Shown: piece after piece, positions 37,295 to 45,138 of the stretch | Position numbering within the stretch: position 1 is the stretch's first letter | Layout: every line of letters starts with the position of its first letter | NCBI GenBank assembly: GCA_028719885.1 | Contig: JAQYLT010000068.1 | Span: 1 to 46,367, forward strand | Source: Bacillota bacterium | GTDB lineage: Bacteria > Bacillota > Clostridia > Oscillospirales > Oscillospiraceae | Direction: 5' to 3' | Length of the DNA: 46,367 nt | Notes under the pieces: generated by a model | The model's input: only the letters and a program-made list of their open reading frames with translations | What the model was told of the DNA's origin: nothing | The model's database searches: none | Position numbers and translations under genes: made by a program

Positions 37295-38782
37295 ATGTCT
37301 TTGATTCAAGTTTCCAATTTGACCTTTGCCTATGGCGGCAGCTACGAGAACATTTTTGAGAATGTCAGCTTCCAGATCGACACCAACTGGCGCCTGGGCT
37401 TTACCGGCAGAAACGGACGGGGGAAGACCACCTTTCTGAATCTGCTTCTGGGAAAGTATGAGTACCGGGGGAGCATATCCGCCTCGGTGGAATTTTCTTA
37501 TTTCCCGTATTCTGTGCAGGATAAGAGCATTCTGGCCGTGGATGCGGTGGAAGCCATGTATCCGGACTATGAATACTGGCGGGTGCAGCGGGAGATGGCG
37601 AAGCTGCAGCTGGATGATGAGGTGCTGTACCGCCCCTATGGCACCTTAAGCAACGGGGAACAGACGAAGCTGCAGCTGGCGGTCCTGTTTTCCAAGGAGA
37701 ACAATTTCCTGCTCATTGACGAGCCCACGAACCATCTGGACATCCGGGGCCGGGAGCTGGTGAGCCGGTATTTAAGCGGCAAAAAGGGCTTCATTCTGGT
37801 ATCCCACGACCGGGCATTCCTGGATGGGTGCGTGGACCATATTCTGTCCATCAACAAATCGGATATCCAGGTTTGCAGGGGCAATTTTTCCACTTGGATG
37901 GAGAATAAGCAGCGGCAGGACGATTTCGAGCGGGCGGAGAACGAAAAGCTGAAAAAGGAGATTTCCCGGCTGGAGGAAACCGCCCGGGAGAAAGCAGGCT
38001 GGTCCGATGCTGCTGAGCGGAGAAAGCTTCGCAGTGGGCCAATGGATGTGGATAATATAAAGGGCTGGCGTCCGTTGCAGGGGGCAAAGGCCAAAAAGAC
38101 AATGGCCCGCGCGAAAGCAATTGAGCAGCGGCAATCCGCCGCCATTGAAGAAAAATCCAAGCTGCTGAAAAACATCGAGCGCAGCGACGCCCTGAAAATC
38201 TTTCAGACCCCGTTTCACACCGACAGAATGGTGGAACTGAGGGATGTTTCCGTTGCCTATGGGAAGGAGCCGGTTTGCGAGCATATCAGTTTCACCATCC
38301 GGCAGGGGGATCGAACGGTTTTGCAGGGCGCCAACGGCTCCGGCAAGAGCAGCATCCTCAAGCTGATCTGCGGTCAGGAGATTCCCTATACCGGGGAATT
38401 CTGGCGGGGGAACGGGCTGCAAATCTCCTATGTCAGTCAGGACACCTCCAACCTGCGGGGCAGTCTCTCCGATTTCGCCCGGGACAGCGGGATTGACGAA
38501 AGCCTGTTCCTTGCCATGCTGGCAAAGCTGGACGTTCCAAAAGCGCAGATGGAAAAGGATATGTCCAATTTAAGCGCCGGGCAGAAGAAAAAGGTGCTCC
38601 TGGCGAAGTCCATCTGTGAGCCGGCCCACCTGCACATCTGGGACGAGCCCATGAACTATATCGACGTCATCTCCCGGATGCAGATCGAGGAACTGCTGCT
38701 GCAGTTTCAGCCCACGATTTTGTTTGTGGAACACGATAAAACCTTCTGCGAAAACGTGGCGACGAAGATGATCTGGCTTTAA
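37295..38782 (+). CDS. Lsa-type ABC-F ribosomal protection protein
   Basis: 495 residues, two ABC domains and no membrane segments. It opens SLIQVSNLTFAYGGSYENIFENVSF. The first domain has Walker A GRNGRGKTT and Walker B LLIDEPTNHLD; the second has GANGSGKSS, signature LSAGQKKKVLLAKSI and Walker B HIWDEPMNYID. The interdomain linker (about 200-290) is long and charged. Length and start fit the Lsa group, which protects ribosomes against lincosamides, pleuromutilins and streptogramin A. ATG 37295 is chosen for its GGAGGG site; the frame is open back to an ATG at 37205, but that region is the attenuator. No terminator is evident downstream. Confidence 0.88.
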   Translation: MSLIQVSNLTFAYGGSYENIFENVSFQIDTNWRLGFTGRNGRGKTTFLNLLLGKYEYRGSISASVEFSYFPYSVQDKSILAVDAVEAMYPDYEYWRVQREMAKLQLDDEVLYRPYGTLSNGEQTKLQLAVLFSKENNFLLIDEPTNHLDIRGRELVSRYLSGKKGFILVSHDRAFLDGCVDHILSINKSDIQVCRGNFSTWMENKQRQDDFERAENEKLKKEISRLEETAREKAGWSDAAERRKLRSGPMDVDNIKGWRPLQGAKAKKTMARAKAIEQRQSAAIEEKSKLLKNIERSDALKIFQTPFHTDRMVELRDVSVAYGKEPVCEHISFTIRQGDRTVLQGANGSGKSSILKLICGQEIPYTGEFWRGNGLQISYVSQDTSNLRGSLSDFARDSGIDESLFLAMLAKLDVPKAQMEKDMSNLSAGQKKKVLLAKSICEPAHLHIWDEPMNYIDVISRMQIEELLLQFQPTILFVEHDKTFCENVATKMIWL

Positions 38783-38814
38783 CCGCAGCGCTTGCCATGT
38801 AAAAAATGATTCGA

Positions 38815-39369
38815 TCAGAAAGCGTGAAAGCGTTCGCATAGTTTTTCTGCGAACCGATGGTGCCCGGCTTCCGTAAAATGAACGCCGTCGAAGGTCAGAT
38901 CGATATTCCAGCCCCGGGTGTCGGCAAAGGGGATTTTCCGCTTCTGTGCCAATGCCTTGTATTCCTCTCCAAGCCGGATGGATGCGGCGGCCAGTTCGCC
39001 ATTGGAAACCCAGCTCCCCCGCTTCATGGGCGGCGGGGCCACCAGCAGGATATTTTTGCAGTGCGGGGAAAGTCGGCTCAGAAACGCATCCATCCGGGCG
39101 GCGATTTCCGATGGGGACGCGCCCTGCAGCAGGTCATTGGTGCCCAGCATCACAAGAAAAACATCCACAGGGGCGTGCCTGGAAAGCAATGAAAGCGGGT
39201 TAAAATCCCGTGGAATCTCTCTGCCGTTGACTCCGGCATTGATGAGTTCCCACCCGGTTTTCCTTGCCAGAATGTCTACCCAACGGTCCTCCGACGGATA
39301 TCGGTCACCAAAGAAGCCTCTGGGGTCGAAGCCGTAGGTGTTGGAGTCTCCGAAACATAGAATCCGCAT
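38815..39369 (-). CDS. SGNH/GDSL-family hydrolase
   Basis: A 184-residue hydrolase. Block I is FGDSNTYG with the nucleophile Ser9, block III is GTNDLL, and block V is FDGVHFTEAGH with D161 and H164 of the triad. This arrangement is that of arylesterase/lysophospholipase-like SGNH enzymes; the natural substrate is unknown. ATG 39369 starts MRILCFGDS, as is usual, with GGTGGTG about 6 nt upstream; the ATG eleven codons upstream is less likely. Confidence 0.9.
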   Translation of the reverse strand: MRILCFGDSNTYGFDPRGFFGDRYPSEDRWVDILARKTGWELINAGVNGREIPRDFNPLSLLSRHAPVDVFLVMLGTNDLLQGASPSEIAARMDAFLSRLSPHCKNILLVAPPPMKRGSWVSNGELAAASIRLGEEYKALAQKRKIPFADTRGWNIDLTFDGVHFTEAGHHRFAEKLCERFHAF

Positions 39370-39414
39370 CAAATCACCACCGTCTAAGAATGAAAGAATC
39401 AAGGGCTTGGCAGG

Positions 39415-40353
39415 CTACCTCAGGGTGTGTTCCAGCCAGCCAATCAGCGTGTTTCTGGCATCGGCTGCGGCGGTGGATTCCTCGTGGAGCAAATCGTGCC
39501 TGGCATGGGTAAGCAGCTCCACGGTAACGCTGCCAATGCCCGCTTTCTCCATGCGCTGCTTGACGGCCAGCACGCCCTTGCCGGAATCGCCCACAGGGTC
39601 ATCCTGACCGGAAAGCAGCAGAATGGGCGTGGCCTTGTTCCAGCCCTGATAGGCGTTTTTGCTGCCGGTGCGCTTCATGGAGCCCAAAAGCTGCCAGAAT
39701 AGACCCGCCGAGATATTCTTGCGGCACAAGGGATCGGCAAGGTACGCATCAAGCTCCGTGTTGTCGGCACAGAGCCAATCCGCTATGGTCCGGTTGGGCT
39801 TGAATTTCTGATTGTAGTTTTCAAAAGAAAGCTGCCGGACCAAGTCGGTGGTGCCGTCAAAGCCGGCCTTCTTGATCTGGCTTTTCACAATTGCCATCAT
39901 GACAGAAAGCACCGGCCCGGGCTGATAGCCGGTTCCCAGAATGGCAGCGCCTGCCACATTTTGGGGATAACGGCCCAGGTACTCCCGCAAAAGAAAGGAA
40001 CCCAGTGAAAAACCCAGCATGTAGTGGGGAATTATGGGGAAGCGCTCTGCCAGAATGTCAAAAAACAGGTGCATGTCCTCGATAGACGCTTCCCAGCCGC
40101 CCTCCCCAAAGGAGGCAACATTGGGGTCACCGGGATTCCGGCCATGGCCCCTGAGATCAAAGCCTGCTACAGCAACGCCATGCCCGGTCAGGGCCTGGGC
40201 CAGTGCAGTGTAGCGCCCAATGTGCTCCGTCATGCCATGGGCAATCTGCAAAATACATTTTGGTTCCTGCTCCGGCAGCCAGATCGTAGCGGGGAGCTTT
40301 TGCCGGTTGTATCCCGCAAATTCAAATGTTTCAGTTTGCATCATTCTATCCAT
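39415..40353 (-). CDS. Alpha/beta hydrolase, monoacylglycerol-lipase-like
   Basis: 312 residues from ATG 40353. Features in order are the oxyanion region QIAHGMTEHIGRY, the nucleophile elbow GFSLGSFLL (GxSxG), the acid loop LLSGQDDPVGD, and the late histidine in THARHDLLHE. This is the Hydrolase_4/MgtL-like set acting on lipid esters. ATGs at 40353, 40344 and 40341 are all close to AAAGGGAAAGGA; I prefer 40353. The longer frame upstream runs through the promoter. The SGNH hydrolase follows 45 nt downstream, so the two may form a lipid/ester hydrolase operon. Confidence 0.87.
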   Translation of the reverse strand: MDRMMQTETFEFAGYNRQKLPATIWLPEQEPKCILQIAHGMTEHIGRYTALAQALTGHGVAVAGFDLRGHGRNPGDPNVASFGEGGWEASIEDMHLFFDILAERFPIIPHYMLGFSLGSFLLREYLGRYPQNVAGAAILGTGYQPGPVLSVMMAIVKSQIKKAGFDGTTDLVRQLSFENYNQKFKPNRTIADWLCADNTELDAYLADPLCRKNISAGLFWQLLGSMKRTGSKNAYQGWNKATPILLLSGQDDPVGDSGKGVLAVKQRMEKAGIGSVTVELLTHARHDLLHEESTAAADARNTLIGWLEHTLR

Positions 40354-40422
40354 TCCTTTCCCTTTGTTCTGCTTCCAATGGCCATTTTTGGCTATTTGGT
40401 GCAGCAACTTCCAGCTGATGAA

Positions 40423-40451
40423 AGTATATCGAAAAAACAGGTGTTTTTCAA
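40423..40451 (-). promoter_or_regulatory. Promoter of the alpha/beta hydrolase gene
   Basis: Minus-strand TTGAAA, 17-nt spacer, TATACT, about 70 nt before the start codon, back to back with the gene at 40493. Confidence 0.55.
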
Positions 40452-40492
40452 TGGCCAGTTTTCTGCACTTGTATGAGACGGGAGAAACTTCG

Positions 40493-41182
40493 ATGATTCA
40501 AAATTTTGAGGATTTCTGTAATGCGTTGAATCGCTGCGGCTTTTCTATGGGCGGCGGCAATGCAAAAGGCATATTCGCACTAATCGACTATGACTGGACA
40601 AATCAGGACATGCTGGACACTCCAGTGAAGTGGCACTGCGGCGATCCAGAGGTTGACCCCTGGGAATGGCGAATGCGGGTACTGGAGGAGCGCCGGGATA
40701 TTGCGTATTCCAAGGTGTTCTTCAAAACCAGCGGATTCATTACAAGGGATTGGTATCCCTATTTTTACGCTGTCCGCAGAAATGGGGCATCCTTTGAAGA
40801 AGCCTATGCCCTGGGCAACATCAGCCACATGGCAAAGCGGATTTACGAAATCGTTTCGGCTGGCGAAGTGGCGCTCCATGAGCTCAAGGCCTTGGGTGGT
40901 TTCGGCAAGGAGGACAAGGCCCAGTTTGACAAGGCAATGGTGGAGCTTCAAATGGGTTTCTTCATCACCATGACCGGCCGTCAGCAGAAGAAAAACAAAT
41001 ACGGCATCGAGTACGGCTGGAATAGCACCGTGTTTACCACAGTGGAACATTTTTGGGTCGAGCGTGATTTTGAAATCCCAGCGCTGGATGCAGATGAAAG
41101 CTATGAGAAGATCCACCAGCAAATCTTGAAATTGAACCCTACAGCAGAGGAAAGGAATATTCGGAAGTTTATCAGGGGATGA
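40493..41182 (+). CDS. AlkZ-related protein
   Basis: A 229-residue protein starting MIQNFEDFCNALNRCGFSMGGGNAKGIF. It contains WEWRMRVLEERRDIAYSKVFF (about 55-75), SGFITRDWYPYF and KNKYGIEYGWNSTVFTTVEHFW (about 160-181), which I recall from proteins annotated as AlkZ-related (the HTH_42 family of DNA glycosylases for crosslinks). It lacks enough recognisable catalytic sequence to claim glycosylase activity. ATG 40493 has GGGAG 7 nt upstream; the frame upstream is the antisense of the hydrolase. It leads a run of small same-strand genes. Confidence 0.62.
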   Translation: MIQNFEDFCNALNRCGFSMGGGNAKGIFALIDYDWTNQDMLDTPVKWHCGDPEVDPWEWRMRVLEERRDIAYSKVFFKTSGFITRDWYPYFYAVRRNGASFEEAYALGNISHMAKRIYEIVSAGEVALHELKALGGFGKEDKAQFDKAMVELQMGFFITMTGRQQKKNKYGIEYGWNSTVFTTVEHFWVERDFEIPALDADESYEKIHQQILKLNPTAEERNIRKFIRG

Positions 41183-41243
41183 AACCACGAAGAAATCCCG
41201 ATCAATCCCTTGGGGCATCGACCCCTACGGGTGCAGAGGAAAC

Positions 41244-41264
41244 CTGCAAATTCCAATTTTGCAG
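41244..41264. repeat. Palindromic fragment related to the MITE ends
   Basis: CTGCAAATTCCAATTTTGCAG is a near-perfect palindrome sharing CAAATTCCAATTT with the right end of repeat copy B. Related fragments occur at 43967-43980 (ACTGGAATTTGCAG) and 44988-45004 (GCAAATTCCAGTTTT). A separate GGGGCATCGACCCCTACGGG motif lies just upstream at 41212. Confidence 0.45.
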
Positions 41265-41335
41265 AGCGGATAATCTACCCCGATTTAGAGTTGGGAAAAG
41301 AATATTGCAGAAAAGGCTTTAACGGGAGAACGGTA

Positions 41336-41716
41336 ATGGACAACGATATTTTATTCTTTTTCGGGGAACATATGGATGCGCTGCCGCTCTATGAACGACT
41401 GACAAATGCGATACTATCCCGGATTCCCGATGTGAAAATCAAGGTGGCCAAAACGCAAATAACCTTTGCCAACAAGCGGGGCTTTGCCTTCGCATCGTTC
41501 AATCCCTGCCGGAAAGCAAAAGACCGTCCGGCGGTCTGGCTGACGGTCACATTCGGCTTGGGCTACCGCAAGGAATCTCCCAGAATTGATGTAGCCACGG
41601 AAGCCTACCCTGGCCGGTGGACCCATCATGTGATGGTGGGATCGCCTGATGAAATCGACGAAGAACTGCTGGGCTGGATTCAGGAGGCGGCGGACTTTTC
41701 TGCCAGTAAGCGATAA
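41336..41716 (+). CDS. DUF5655 domain protein
   Basis: A 126-residue single-domain protein. It opens DILFFFGEHMDALPLYERLTNAIL and includes KVAKTQITFANKRGFAFAS and WTHHVMVGSPDEIDEELLGWIQEAA, which together fit DUF5655, a small domain often found fused to or beside restriction-like or DUF1801 proteins; the function is unknown. GGGAG lies about 8 nt before ATG 41336. It is followed by a GNAT gene 10 nt downstream. Confidence 0.75.
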   Translation: MDNDILFFFGEHMDALPLYERLTNAILSRIPDVKIKVAKTQITFANKRGFAFASFNPCRKAKDRPAVWLTVTFGLGYRKESPRIDVATEAYPGRWTHHVMVGSPDEIDEELLGWIQEAADFSASKR

Positions 41717-41726
41717 GGAGTAAGAA

Positions 41727-42197
41727 ATGACACTTCGGGACTATTGCAAAACAGATTGCACGGAATTGGCACGGCTTTTCTATGACACTGTCCATACCGT
41801 GAATGCCAAAGATTACTCCCGGGAGCAGCTGGATGCCTGGGCGACAGGCGAGGTGAATTTGGAAGCTTGGAACAAATCCTTTCAGGCGCACAACACAGTG
41901 GTGGCGGAGATGGACGGTCAGATCGTCGGTTTCGGCGACATGGATGAAACCGGCTATCTGGACAGGCTCTATGTACATAAGGATTACCAACGCCGGGGTG
42001 TGGCAACGGCGATTTGTGATGCATTGGAGCAAAATACCAAAGCCGCAGAATTTTCCACCCACGCATCCATCACGGCAAGACCGTTCTTTGAAAAGCGGGG
42101 ATACACCGTTGTCAAAGTGCAGCAGGTGGAGCGAAGAGGTATCCTGCTGACGAACTTTGTAATGAAAAAAGTGAGGGAAGACGGAAATGACCAATGA
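41727..42197 (+). CDS. GNAT family N-acetyltransferase
   Basis: 156 residues. LDRLYVHKDYQRRGVATAICDALEQ is motif A with QRRGVA, and SITARPFFEKRGYTVVKVQQVER is motif B. The opening ARLFYDTVHTVNAKDYSREQLDAWA is typical of the YafP-like branch. AAGGAG precedes the ATG, and the last 11 nt overlap the DUF2200 gene, indicating coupled translation. Confidence 0.9.
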   Translation: MTLRDYCKTDCTELARLFYDTVHTVNAKDYSREQLDAWATGEVNLEAWNKSFQAHNTVVAEMDGQIVGFGDMDETGYLDRLYVHKDYQRRGVATAICDALEQNTKAAEFSTHASITARPFFEKRGYTVVKVQQVERRGILLTNFVMKKVREDGNDQ

Positions 42198-42540
42198 GAA
42201 AGTATTTTCTATGTCCTTTGCCAAGGTGTACCCCATGCTGATTGCGAAAGCGGAGCGGAAAGGGCGCACCCGTGACGAGGTGCTTGCGGTTACCGCATGG
42301 CTGACGGGGTATACAGATAAACAGCTGGAAGAACTGCTGGTTTCGGAAATGACCTACGGCGACTTCTTCCGCCAGGCCCCGGCGCTGAACCCTGCCAGAA
42401 AGCAGATCAAAGGCTCTGTCTGCGGCGTGAAGGTGGAGACCATCGAGGACCCATTGATGCAGGAGATTCGGTATTTGGACAAGCTGGTGGACGAACTGGC
42501 AAAGGGGAAGCCAATGGAGAAAATCCTGAGACATCCATAA
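42187..42540 (+). CDS. DUF2200 family protein
   Basis: A 117-residue protein matching DUF2200: FSMSFAKVYPMLIAKAERKGRTRDEV, then VTAWLTGYT and YGDFFRQAPALNPARKQIKGSVCGVKVE. The function is unknown. The start codon overlaps the GNAT gene by 11 nt. A hairpin TGTGGGGTGAC/GTCACCCCACA lies about 70 nt downstream. Confidence 0.88.
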   Translation: MTNEKVFSMSFAKVYPMLIAKAERKGRTRDEVLAVTAWLTGYTDKQLEELLVSEMTYGDFFRQAPALNPARKQIKGSVCGVKVETIEDPLMQEIRYLDKLVDELAKGKPMEKILRHP

Positions 42541-42610
42541 TACGAGGTGACAACAATGTGGCCTTGCTCGATATGCGTGAGGGACTTCCGCACGACCGAT
42601 CAAATATGAA

Positions 42611-42638
42611 TGTGGGGTGACGGCCTTGTCACCCCACA
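42611..42638. terminator. Shared stem-loop between convergent genes
   Basis: A perfect 11-bp stem TGTGGGGTGAC/GTCACCCCACA with a 6-nt loop between DUF2200 (+) and the exonuclease gene (-). T-tracts are poor on both sides, so termination is probable but not certain. Confidence 0.5.
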
Positions 42639-42643
42639 AGTGT

Positions 42644-43195
42644 TTATAGCAGGATATATTCGTGGATTCTGCGCCCAAGCAGCCGGACGATTTCCAGCTC
42701 GTCCAGGGCATCGAACAGCGCATTATGGGTTTCCTGGTATGTATCGTTCCCGGAGAGCAGACGGAGCATGGACTCGACGCCGTAACCCCGCTTCATACGT
42801 CCGGTGCTGTAGCAGTCGGCACAGGTGGGGATTTTGGGGTTGTGCTGGCGGTAGGCGGCAAGGCGCATGATGTCGTACCAAGCAAAGCCTCCCAGCTCCG
42901 GCAGGTGATTGCGGTCGAAGCAGGCATTGTAGGCAAAGATGGAGTGGACGTTGTACTGCCGGAACCAGGAACATAGCGCTGCAATCGCTTCAGCCCGGGT
43001 GCAGAGAATGGGCTCTGCCGGCGTGTCCAGGAACAGTGTGTCATAGTACATACCGCCTATCTCACACTCCACAGGCAAAATATGATATTTGGAGTCGATT
43101 GGCTGGAACGTGTCCGCATCCGCGATCACGGTGCCGATGGACATGACCTGATCTGCCCAATTGGTTTCTGTGTCGATAACGGCGAATTTTTCCAT
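42644..43195 (-). CDS. DEDD-family 3'-5' exonuclease domain protein
   Basis: 183 residues. ExoI is FAVIDTETNWAD (D8, E10), ExoII is AYNACFDRNHL (the aspartate at about 94), and ExoIII is THNALFDALDELEIV with the HxxxxD pair. This is the DnaQ/RNase T fold. It stands alone and not as a polymerase subunit, so it may process RNA or DNA ends. The spacing is compact compared with DnaQ. It is divergent from the FMN-binding protein gene. Confidence 0.87.
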   Translation of the reverse strand: MEKFAVIDTETNWADQVMSIGTVIADADTFQPIDSKYHILPVECEIGGMYYDTLFLDTPAEPILCTRAEAIAALCSWFRQYNVHSIFAYNACFDRNHLPELGGFAWYDIMRLAAYRQHNPKIPTCADCYSTGRMKRGYGVESMLRLLSGNDTYQETHNALFDALDELEIVRLLGRRIHEYILL

Positions 43196-43215
43196 ATTTC
43201 TGTCTCCCTGTTGGC

Positions 43216-43244
43216 TTTACAAAAGAAATGCTTTAGAGTATCAT
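43216..43244 (+). promoter_or_regulatory. Promoter of the FMN-binding protein gene
   Basis: TTTACA, 17-nt spacer, TATCAT, 38 nt before ATG 43283. Confidence 0.5.
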
Positions 43245-43282
43245 ATAAGGAAAAGTTCAAATTGTCAACGGAGGGTAATATG

Positions 43283-43675
43283 ATGGAACGTGTATGCAAA
43301 TTTCTGAAAGACGCCGGAACCTACTATCTGGCAACTGTCGAGGGTGACCAGCCCCGGGTTCATCCCTTTGGCACCGCCCACATTTTTGAGGGCAGACTGT
43401 ACATCCAGACGGGCAAAATGAAACCCGTCTCCAAGCAGCTGATGTCAAATCCCAAGGCTGAAATCTGCGCTTTCCACCATAGTACATGGGTGCGTATCGC
43501 AGGCGAGCTGGTGGAGGATGACCGTGTGGAAGCCCGGAAGTCCATGCTGGATGCCTATCCCAGTCTGCGGAAGATGTACGACGAAAACGACGGTAACACG
43601 CAGGTATTCTACTTCAAGAATGCAACCGCAACTTTCTATTCTTTCACTGCCGCACCTGAGACGGTCGAATTCTGA
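43283..43675 (+). CDS. Pyridoxamine 5'-phosphate oxidase-fold FMN-binding protein
   Basis: A 130-residue split-barrel protein: ERVCKFLKDAGTYYLATVEGDQPRVHPFGTA (about 2-32), then LYIQTGKMKPVSKQLMSNPKAEICAF (about 39-64), both standard for small FMN/F420-type PPOX-fold proteins. The likely role is flavin-dependent reduction or flavin binding; the substrate is unknown. ATG 43283 is 7 nt from GGAGGG, a better fit than ATG 43280 at 4 nt. The following 71-residue gene starts 12 nt later. Confidence 0.87.
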   Translation: MERVCKFLKDAGTYYLATVEGDQPRVHPFGTAHIFEGRLYIQTGKMKPVSKQLMSNPKAEICAFHHSTWVRIAGELVEDDRVEARKSMLDAYPSLRKMYDENDGNTQVFYFKNATATFYSFTAAPETVEF

Positions 43676-43687
43676 AAGGGGATACCG

Positions 43688-43903
43688 ATGTTCAGAAGGA
43701 AAGTGAAAAAGTGCACCTATGACCGGGAAAACCTGAAACCGGTAATCCGGTCGAGCATCTGCACCGGAGAGCAGGTAGCTGGGTTTAAAAATATCCACAC
43801 AGGAAAATTCAGTGCTGTTCTGCTGGTCCGCAATGACGGCGATCTGAAGGAGTTTCTGGAGAGTTATGATATCTCCGAAGCGGATATTGCAACGGAATAT
43901 TAG
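43688..43903 (+). CDS. Small conserved protein of unknown function
   Basis: A 71-residue basic/acidic protein with CTYDRENLKPVIRSSICTGEQVAGFKNIHTGKF (about 9-41) and an acidic helical tail (LKEFLESYDISEADIATEY). I recall similar proteins in clostridia, sometimes mislabelled as aspartate dehydrogenase, which this short sequence cannot be. There is no catalytic motif. GAAAGG precedes the ATG, and it lies 12 nt after the FMN-binding gene. Confidence 0.7.
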   Translation: MFRRKVKKCTYDRENLKPVIRSSICTGEQVAGFKNIHTGKFSAVLLVRNDGDLKEFLESYDISEADIATEY

Positions 43904-44075
43904 TGCTGCACCGGAGCTGAAAAGTGCTAAGACCGCTGGTTTTCGTACTGAAAACTGGTCGGTAAACTGGAATTTGCAGAGTGGACAAGCAGCTTTGGCT
44001 CGGCTCAGGAAACAGTGACTTTGCTTTCTTAATCGGCTGTAGAATGCGAATCATGGAAGGAGTGACGAAACAGCC

Positions 44076-44984
44076 ATGCAAATCCAGGACTTTTTCATAA
44101 ATGGCGACATGAAAGGCGCCATTGCTTATATGCGTGAACGCGAGGAATTTGGGGACATTCTCCCAGCATACATCGCTATTTTTGAAAACTGCGAATACCG
44201 CACCTATGATGTGCCGGATTTTCTTAACCAAATACTGCTACAGTATCAGGTGTATTATCGGGATGTTTTTTATTGCGGTTTACCCGAAGAAGAAGCCGCT
44301 GACAAGCTGCGAAAGCAGTTAAAAGCCCTGCTGGATATGCTGGATGCAGAGGAAGAGCTTCTGACTGAGCAGCTTCAATCGGTGTTTGAAGCGAAGGGCT
44401 ATCATGCGCTTTTTGGGAAAACCCAGGGCTATTACGGCCCCTATGTCTGGAAGGATACCGTACCTACCGTTTACAGCGTAGAGCTGCCGGGCGGAACGGC
44501 GGAATATACTGTCAACATTCTGGAGGGCTTTGTATTTCGCAGTTGGATGGATTATCTGACCTTCGGCAGGTACGGTACAGGCGGCTGGGCTTCGCCCGAT
44601 GGCACGATCAACTGCATTGAGCAGGCCTATGATTTTGAAAGCGAGCGATTTCTCGTTTCTCTTCTGAAGCACGAAGCACAGCATACCGTAGATATGAAAC
44701 AATTCCCGGGAATCACCCCCGCGGAGCTGGAATACAGGGCAAAACTTGTGGAGCTCCATTACTCCCGCGATTTGGGATTGCTGCAAAAGCTTTTATCGGA
44801 AGCGGATGAAAGAAAAACGAACGATCCTCATGCGATCGCTTCTGCGAGGATCAAACGCGAGTTTGCAGATACGGATCAAATGAAGCTCTCCTGCATCCAG
44901 ACACGGGCGCTGGAACTGCTTCATACAGATACGAAAGAAATGGAAGAAAAATATGAGAAACAAAAAACAGTGTCCAATGGTTGA
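44076..44984 (+). CDS. Unknown protein with HEAQH metallopeptidase-like motif
   Basis: A 302-residue protein that I cannot assign. The N-terminal half is helical (FGDILPAYIAIFENCEY, LLDMLDAEEELLTEQLQSVFEAKGYHALFG). The middle has GYYGPYVWKDT and GWASPDGTINCI. A potential zinc site is SLLKHEAQHTVDMKQFPG with H199, E200 and H203 (HExxH), followed 14-16 residues later by acidic E217/E219 in a helix, which would suit a gluzincin third ligand. The C-terminal tail is charged. There is no signal peptide, so it is cytoplasmic. GGAAGGAG is about 12 nt upstream of the ATG. The preceding gap (43904-44075) holds only imperfect hairpins and a repeat fragment. Confidence 0.7.
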   Translation: MQIQDFFINGDMKGAIAYMREREEFGDILPAYIAIFENCEYRTYDVPDFLNQILLQYQVYYRDVFYCGLPEEEAADKLRKQLKALLDMLDAEEELLTEQLQSVFEAKGYHALFGKTQGYYGPYVWKDTVPTVYSVELPGGTAEYTVNILEGFVFRSWMDYLTFGRYGTGGWASPDGTINCIEQAYDFESERFLVSLLKHEAQHTVDMKQFPGITPAELEYRAKLVELHYSRDLGLLQKLLSEADERKTNDPHAIASARIKREFADTDQMKLSCIQTRALELLHTDTKEMEEKYEKQKTVSNG

Positions 44985-45138
44985 ATGCTGCAAATTCCAG
45001 TTTTGGTCATCGGTTTGATGATTGATCAATGAGCGGGGATTTCAAAGCCCGTGATGTGGCAGCGTTGAAAGCATATGCGATGTGGAATTCAGGCTCAAAA
45101 AATGTATAGCTATAAACAAAGAAATGGAAAGGTACGGT

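Noticed and set aside
23617..39402. The many accessory genes considered as one integrated mobile island
   Set aside because: No integrase, conjugation or phage genes and no flanking attachment repeats were seen; apart from the FRG gene, base composition looks like the core genes.
43930..43966. Hairpin with GTTTTC/GAAAAC considered as a terminator or small RNA
   Set aside because: The stem is interrupted, there is no T-tract and no promoter nearby.
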